From: Thiodiazotropha sp050305635
Lineage (GTDB): Bacteria; Pseudomonadota; Gammaproteobacteria; Chromatiales; Chromatiaceae
DNA: 25,449 nt
Assembly (NCBI GenBank): GCA_050305635.1
Contig: JBNLFS010000141.1
Span: 1 to 25,449 of the forward strand
Direction of reading: 5' to 3'
Shown here one piece after another: positions 22,450 to 25,449 of this stretch. Below the pieces are notes generated by a model. The model was given only the letters and a program-made list of their open reading frames with translations. It was not told the origin of the DNA and searched no databases. A program made the translations under genes and the position numbers. Position 1 is the first letter of the stretch. Every line of letters begins with the position of its first letter.

Positions 22450-23537
22450 TTGCCCGCCTCCTTTACGCTGATGTCTCTGGGAAGACGGTCGAAGTCGCCC
22501 CGCAGACACGCCACCTCTTCGTTGGTCAAGGCTTCGCCGTTCTTCTCCGCCTCGCTGGCCCAGAAGTCATGATGCTCCTTGGCCCAGTTAAGATCGCAGT
22601 AACCGGTCTTCATGCCTTCGATGGCCCCTTCCATGCCGACGGTGCCGATATAGATATGGCCGAAGATCACCGCGATCATCAGCAAGGCGCCGATCGCATG
22701 CCCCACATGGGCCAACTCCATCCACTCCCGGGTATGGCCCAGGGAGGGCGATACCAGCACGAACCCAGAGACTATGATGGTGCCGCCGACAAACACCAGC
22801 ATCCAGAACAGGGTCTTCTCACCCATGTTGAAGAAGTTCGACGGCACATGTTTCTTGCCGATCACACCCCCGCCGCGCAGCAACCAGGTGAGATCCCCCT
22901 TCTGGTAGATGTTGCGCCGAACGAAACGCAGGAAGATCAGGATCAGAGCGAGAAGAAAAACCGGCCCCATCAGGTTGTGTCCCTCCTTCGAGGCGGAAGC
23001 CAGCACAGAGAATGCCTCTTTGCCGATCAGGGGGATCAGCACAGGTCTGCCGAACAGCAGGATCAGTCCGCTCAGACCGAGAAAGATGAACACACCCGCA
23101 ATGAACCAGTGGATGGTGCGTTCGTAATTGGAGTAGCGCAGCAACTTGCGGTCTGAAAGCCCGCCTTCCACCGGCACCTTGCCGCGTATCATGTAGAACA
23201 GCAGCAGGGCCAGCAGCACGCCACCCAAGACATAGCCACCAATGGGTATCAGCTGGTTGATCCTGAAATGCCGCCAGCGATCTCCGTTGCTGTTGATCAA
23301 CACACCGGTATCGACGCCTTTGATCTGAGTTTTACCGGAAATGGGCGCAGTGCGTTGGCGTACATCCCGCCAGAGTTCCCCACCGGGGTTCAACACCCGC
23401 ACGTCGGATATCCCGCTTGGGGCAGGCGGTTCCTGTGCGTTGACGGTGGACGGATTGATCAGCAAGCCGATCAACACCGCCCCGATCAGCCGGGTAATCA
23501 CAGCCGCGAACCCTGTTCTACTTGCTGACTGTTTCAT
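22446..23537 (-). CDS. Formate dehydrogenase gamma subunit (cytochrome b556)
   Basis: This is the membrane subunit of formate dehydrogenase that passes electrons from the Fe-S subunit to quinone through two hemes b. The product is 363 residues. It has an N-terminal signal peptide (MKQSASRTGF... to NAQEP), a periplasmic segment, then a helix GGYVLGGVLLALLLFYMIRG. The FdoI/FdnI-like four-helix core follows: RTIHWFIAGVFIFLGLSGL, HNLMGPVFLLALILIFLRF, the EKTLFWMLVFVGGTIIVSG helix and HVGHAIGALLMIAVIFGHIY. Histidines in the first, second and last of these are candidate heme ligands. The ATG at 23537 is chosen because AGGA lies upstream and the signal peptide starts there. The C-terminus overlaps the next gene. 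Confidence 0.92.
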   Translation of the reverse strand: MKQSASRTGFAAVITRLIGAVLIGLLINPSTVNAQEPPAPSGISDVRVLNPGGELWRDVRQRTAPISGKTQIKGVDTGVLINSNGDRWRHFRINQLIPIGGYVLGGVLLALLLFYMIRGKVPVEGGLSDRKLLRYSNYERTIHWFIAGVFIFLGLSGLILLFGRPVLIPLIGKEAFSVLASASKEGHNLMGPVFLLALILIFLRFVRRNIYQKGDLTWLLRGGGVIGKKHVPSNFFNMGEKTLFWMLVFVGGTIIVSGFVLVSPSLGHTREWMELAHVGHAIGALLMIAVIFGHIYIGTVGMEGAIEGMKTGYCDLNWAKEHHDFWASEAEKNGEALTNEEVACLRGDFDRLPRDISVKEAGK

Positions 23538-23554
23538 AGCTGTTCCTGGTAATG

Positions 23555-23579
23555 CCCGGTCATCCATGGGATGACCGGG
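23555..23579 (-). other. Strong hairpin in the fdhB-fdhC gap
   Basis: Perfect 11-bp inverted repeat CCCGGTCATCC (23555-23565) and GGATGACCGGG (23569-23579) with a 3-nt loop, 17 nt upstream of the fdhC start. There is no T-run, so termination is unlikely. It may stabilise or process the polycistronic mRNA, or be a REP-like palindrome. It lies in the only sizeable gap (91 bp) of an otherwise tightly packed operon. Confidence 0.7.
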
Positions 23580-23628
23580 TGTCGCTGTTCGGCTCTATGG
23601 CCGCTATCTGACTTGCCAACCAACCTGA

Positions 23629-24258
23629 TCATTCAGTGGCGCTGCCCTTGCCGCCGGCATCCCGGGGGGAGCGTAACGAAGCATCCTGGTAGGAGACCCC
23701 CCGGGCGAGCACCGCAGCGCCCCGGTTGACGATGCGTTTGCGATAGACCGCGGAAATGACATCCGCATCACCGGCCAGCAACGCCTTGGTGGAACACATC
23801 TCGGCGCACAGAGGCAACTTGCCTTCCGCCAACCGGTTCGAGCCATATTTGCGATACTCTTCAGAACTATTATCCGCCTCGGGCCCACCCGCGCAGAAGG
23901 TACATTTGTCCATCTTGCCCCGGGTGGCGAAGGCGCCGTCTTTCGGGAACTGGGGCGCACCGAAGGGACAGGCGTAGAAGCAGTAACCGCAACCGATGCA
24001 GAGATCCTTGTCATGGAGCACCACCCCATCGGCGGTGGTGTAGAAGCAGTCCACCGGGCAGACCGTGGCGCAAGGGGCGTCGGAACAGTGCATGCAGGCC
24101 ACCGAGAGGGAACGCTCACCCGGTTCACCATCCTTGATGGTCACTACCCGTCGGCGGTTGACGCCCCAGGGCACCTCGTTCTCGTTCTTGCAGGCGGTGA
24201 CACAACCGTTGCATTCGATGCAGCGTTCCGGATCACAATAGAATTTCATTCGAGCCAT
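23629..24258 (-). CDS. Formate dehydrogenase beta subunit (4 x [4Fe-4S])
   Basis: This is the electron-transfer subunit that links the molybdenum/tungsten subunit to the membrane cytochrome. The product is 209 residues. Four [4Fe-4S] sets are visible: C13, C16, C19, C23; C55, C58, C63, C67; C87, C90, C93, C97; and the C119, C122 plus C151, C155 group. An additional Cys is at position 8. The order CIECNGCVTAC, CMHCSDAPCATVC, CIGCGYCFYAC is typical of FdnH/FdoH-like ferredoxins. Unlike E. coli FdnH there is no C-terminal transmembrane anchor. The ATG at 24258 is preceded by AGAGAGGA. The start falls 14 bp after the fdhA stop. Confidence 0.93.
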   Translation of the reverse strand: MARMKFYCDPERCIECNGCVTACKNENEVPWGVNRRRVVTIKDGEPGERSLSVACMHCSDAPCATVCPVDCFYTTADGVVLHDKDLCIGCGYCFYACPFGAPQFPKDGAFATRGKMDKCTFCAGGPEADNSSEEYRKYGSNRLAEGKLPLCAEMCSTKALLAGDADVISAVYRKRIVNRGAAVLARGVSYQDASLRSPRDAGGKGSATE

Positions 24259-24272
24259 GATTAATCCTCTCT

Positions 24273-25449
24273 TTACACCTTGCTGATCCGACACAGACTG
24301 CATTTGGTTTCCTGCATCTGAGTCACCGAGTCGTAGCCGTAGGTCATTGCGGTGTTGCAGGCTTCGCCCAGGACATAGGGGTCGGAGCCTTGTGGATATT
24401 TACCACGCAGGTCTTTACCCTCGAAGTGGCCACCGAAATGGAACGGCATGAAGGCCACCCCCGCCGCCACGCGTCGTGTGACCTGCGCCTTGACCTTGAC
24501 TTTGGCGCCTTCGGCCCCCTCTACCCACACATCGTCCCCATCCTGTACGCCGGCATTATTGGCATCCCGGGGATGTATCTCGACAAACATCTCCTGTTGC
24601 AGTTCGGCCAGCCAGGGGTTGGAACGGGTTTCGTCACCGCCGCCTTCGTACTCCACCAGTCGTCCGGAGGTGAGGATGATCGGATACTCCTGGGAGTAGT
24701 CCTTGTCCTGGATCGAGGCGTAGCGCGTCGGCAGGCGGTAGAACGACTTGCGGTCTTCGTAGGTGGGATACTTCTCCACCAGATCCCGGCGGCTGGTGTA
24801 CAGGGGTTCGCGATGGATCGGCACCGGATCGGGGAAGGTCCACACCATGACCCGGGCCTTGGCGTTGCCGAACGGCGCGCAGCCGTGTTTGATGGCCACC
24901 CGCTGGATACCCCCGGAGCGGTCGGTCTTCCAGTTCTTGCCCTCGGCCAGTTTTTTCTCCTCATCGGTCAGATCGTTCCACCAACCGAGTTTCTTCAGCA
25001 GGTCGGCGGTGAACTCGGGATGGCCGTTCTTGATCTCGTTGCCCACCGGATAGGAGCCTTCCGCCAACAGATTCACCCCATCGTGCTCGACACCGAAACG
25101 GGCACGGAAGTTGAGCCCGCCCTGGGCCACCGGCATGCTGGTGTCATAGAGGTTCGGGGTGCCCGGATGGCCCATCTCCGGGGTGCCCCAGCAGGGCCAG
25201 GGCAGACCGTAGTACTCACCGTCGCAGGGACCGCCCTCGGCCTTCAGCGAGGTGTAGTCGAAGGTACCCCAGTTCTGCTGCTGCTTCTTCATGCGTTCGG
25301 GGCTCTGCCCGGTGTAGCCGATGGTCCACATGCCCTTGTTGAACTCCCGAGTGATGTCCTCGATCAGCGGCTCGTCACCCTTGACCTCGATGTTCTTGAA
25401 CAACTCGTCAGCGAAGCCCAGTTTCTTGGCCAGGCGATACATGATGGTG
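24273..25449 (-). CDS. Formate dehydrogenase alpha subunit, C-terminal part (N-terminus outside window)
   Basis: This is the molybdopterin (bis-MGD) catalytic subunit that oxidises formate to CO2. About 392 C-terminal residues are present and the frame is open to the window edge. The tail contains the molydopterin-dinucleotide binding domain: YPIILTSGRLVEYEGGGDET and SNPWLAELQQEMFVEIHPRD, then VQDGDDVWVEGAEGAKVKVK and VAAGVAFMPFHFGGHFEGKD. It ends with ACNTAMTYGYDSVTQMQETK. The middle part has the FdhA-like GYTGQSPERMKKQQQNWGTF segment. The catalytic Cys or selenocysteine and the N-terminal Fe-S cluster are outside the window and cannot be judged. It is the first visible gene of the fdh operon. 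Confidence 0.92.
   Translation of the reverse strand, partial: TIMYRLAKKLGFADELFKNIEVKGDEPLIEDITREFNKGMWTIGYTGQSPERMKKQQQNWGTFDYTSLKAEGGPCDGEYYGLPWPCWGTPEMGHPGTPNLYDTSMPVAQGGLNFRARFGVEHDGVNLLAEGSYPVGNEIKNGHPEFTADLLKKLGWWNDLTDEEKKLAEGKNWKTDRSGGIQRVAIKHGCAPFGNAKARVMVWTFPDPVPIHREPLYTSRRDLVEKYPTYEDRKSFYRLPTRYASIQDKDYSQEYPIILTSGRLVEYEGGGDETRSNPWLAELQQEMFVEIHPRDANNAGVQDGDDVWVEGAEGAKVKVKAQVTRRVAAGVAFMPFHFGGHFEGKDLRGKYPQGSDPYVLGEACNTAMTYGYDSVTQMQETKCSLCRISKV

Overview
The window reads as chromosomal DNA of a gammaproteobacterium. The evidence is the hrcA-grpE-dnaK-dnaJ cluster with a CIRCE operator, nadK-recN, fur-bamE, ratA-rnfH, and smpB-ssrA with an ANDDNYALAA-type tag, together with moderately GC-rich coding DNA. 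A cytochrome bo3-type quinol oxidase and a membrane formate dehydrogenase operon carrying an extra heterodisulfide-reductase-like (DsrK/HdrD) module suggest a metabolically flexible bacterium, possibly related to sulfur-oxidising Chromatiales. That taxonomic guess is inference only.

Layout. Positions 1-4800 hold the heat-shock cluster on the minus strand, transcribed hrcA > grpE > dnaK > dnaJ, with dnaJ cut by the window edge. A sigma70-like promoter and CIRCE lie upstream of hrcA. At 5023-7583, nadK and recN overlap on the plus strand. At 7716-11550 is a conserved housekeeping neighbourhood: fur and bamE divergent, then rnfH, ratA and an NSS-family Na+ symporter on the minus strand, then smpB on the plus strand. 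The ssrA (tmRNA) gene follows at 11685-12050 with a strong terminator.

Positions 12100-14920, just downstream of ssrA, are accessory DNA that looks like a decayed integrative island. An intact ParD/ParE toxin-antitoxin pair is followed by a frameshifted C-terminal remnant of a Fic protein, a 38-codon N-terminal scrap of another gene, the C-terminal tail of a tyrosine integrase, and a DUF3037 gene whose upstream coupled partner is cut short. tmRNA 3' ends are common integrase targets, and an integrase remnant is present, so capture at ssrA is a reasonable inference. No second att copy was seen.

Positions 15045-18909 hold cyoABCD on the minus strand, without cyoE, preceded by a short 17-bp tandem repeat. 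A calcium/sodium antiporter gene lies at 19195-20172. At 20173-20529 is a gene-poor stretch with a 111-bp palindromic BIME/MITE-like element and a possible 23-codon scrap.

Positions 20530-25449 hold a tightly packed minus-strand operon transcribed fdhA (partial) > fdhB > fdhC > NarI-like cytochrome b > DsrK/HdrD-like Fe-S protein. The first three genes form a formate dehydrogenase-N-like enzyme. The last two form a second membrane electron-transfer module that is translationally coupled to fdhC. This composite operon and the ssrA-linked scar are the two most interesting parts of the window.
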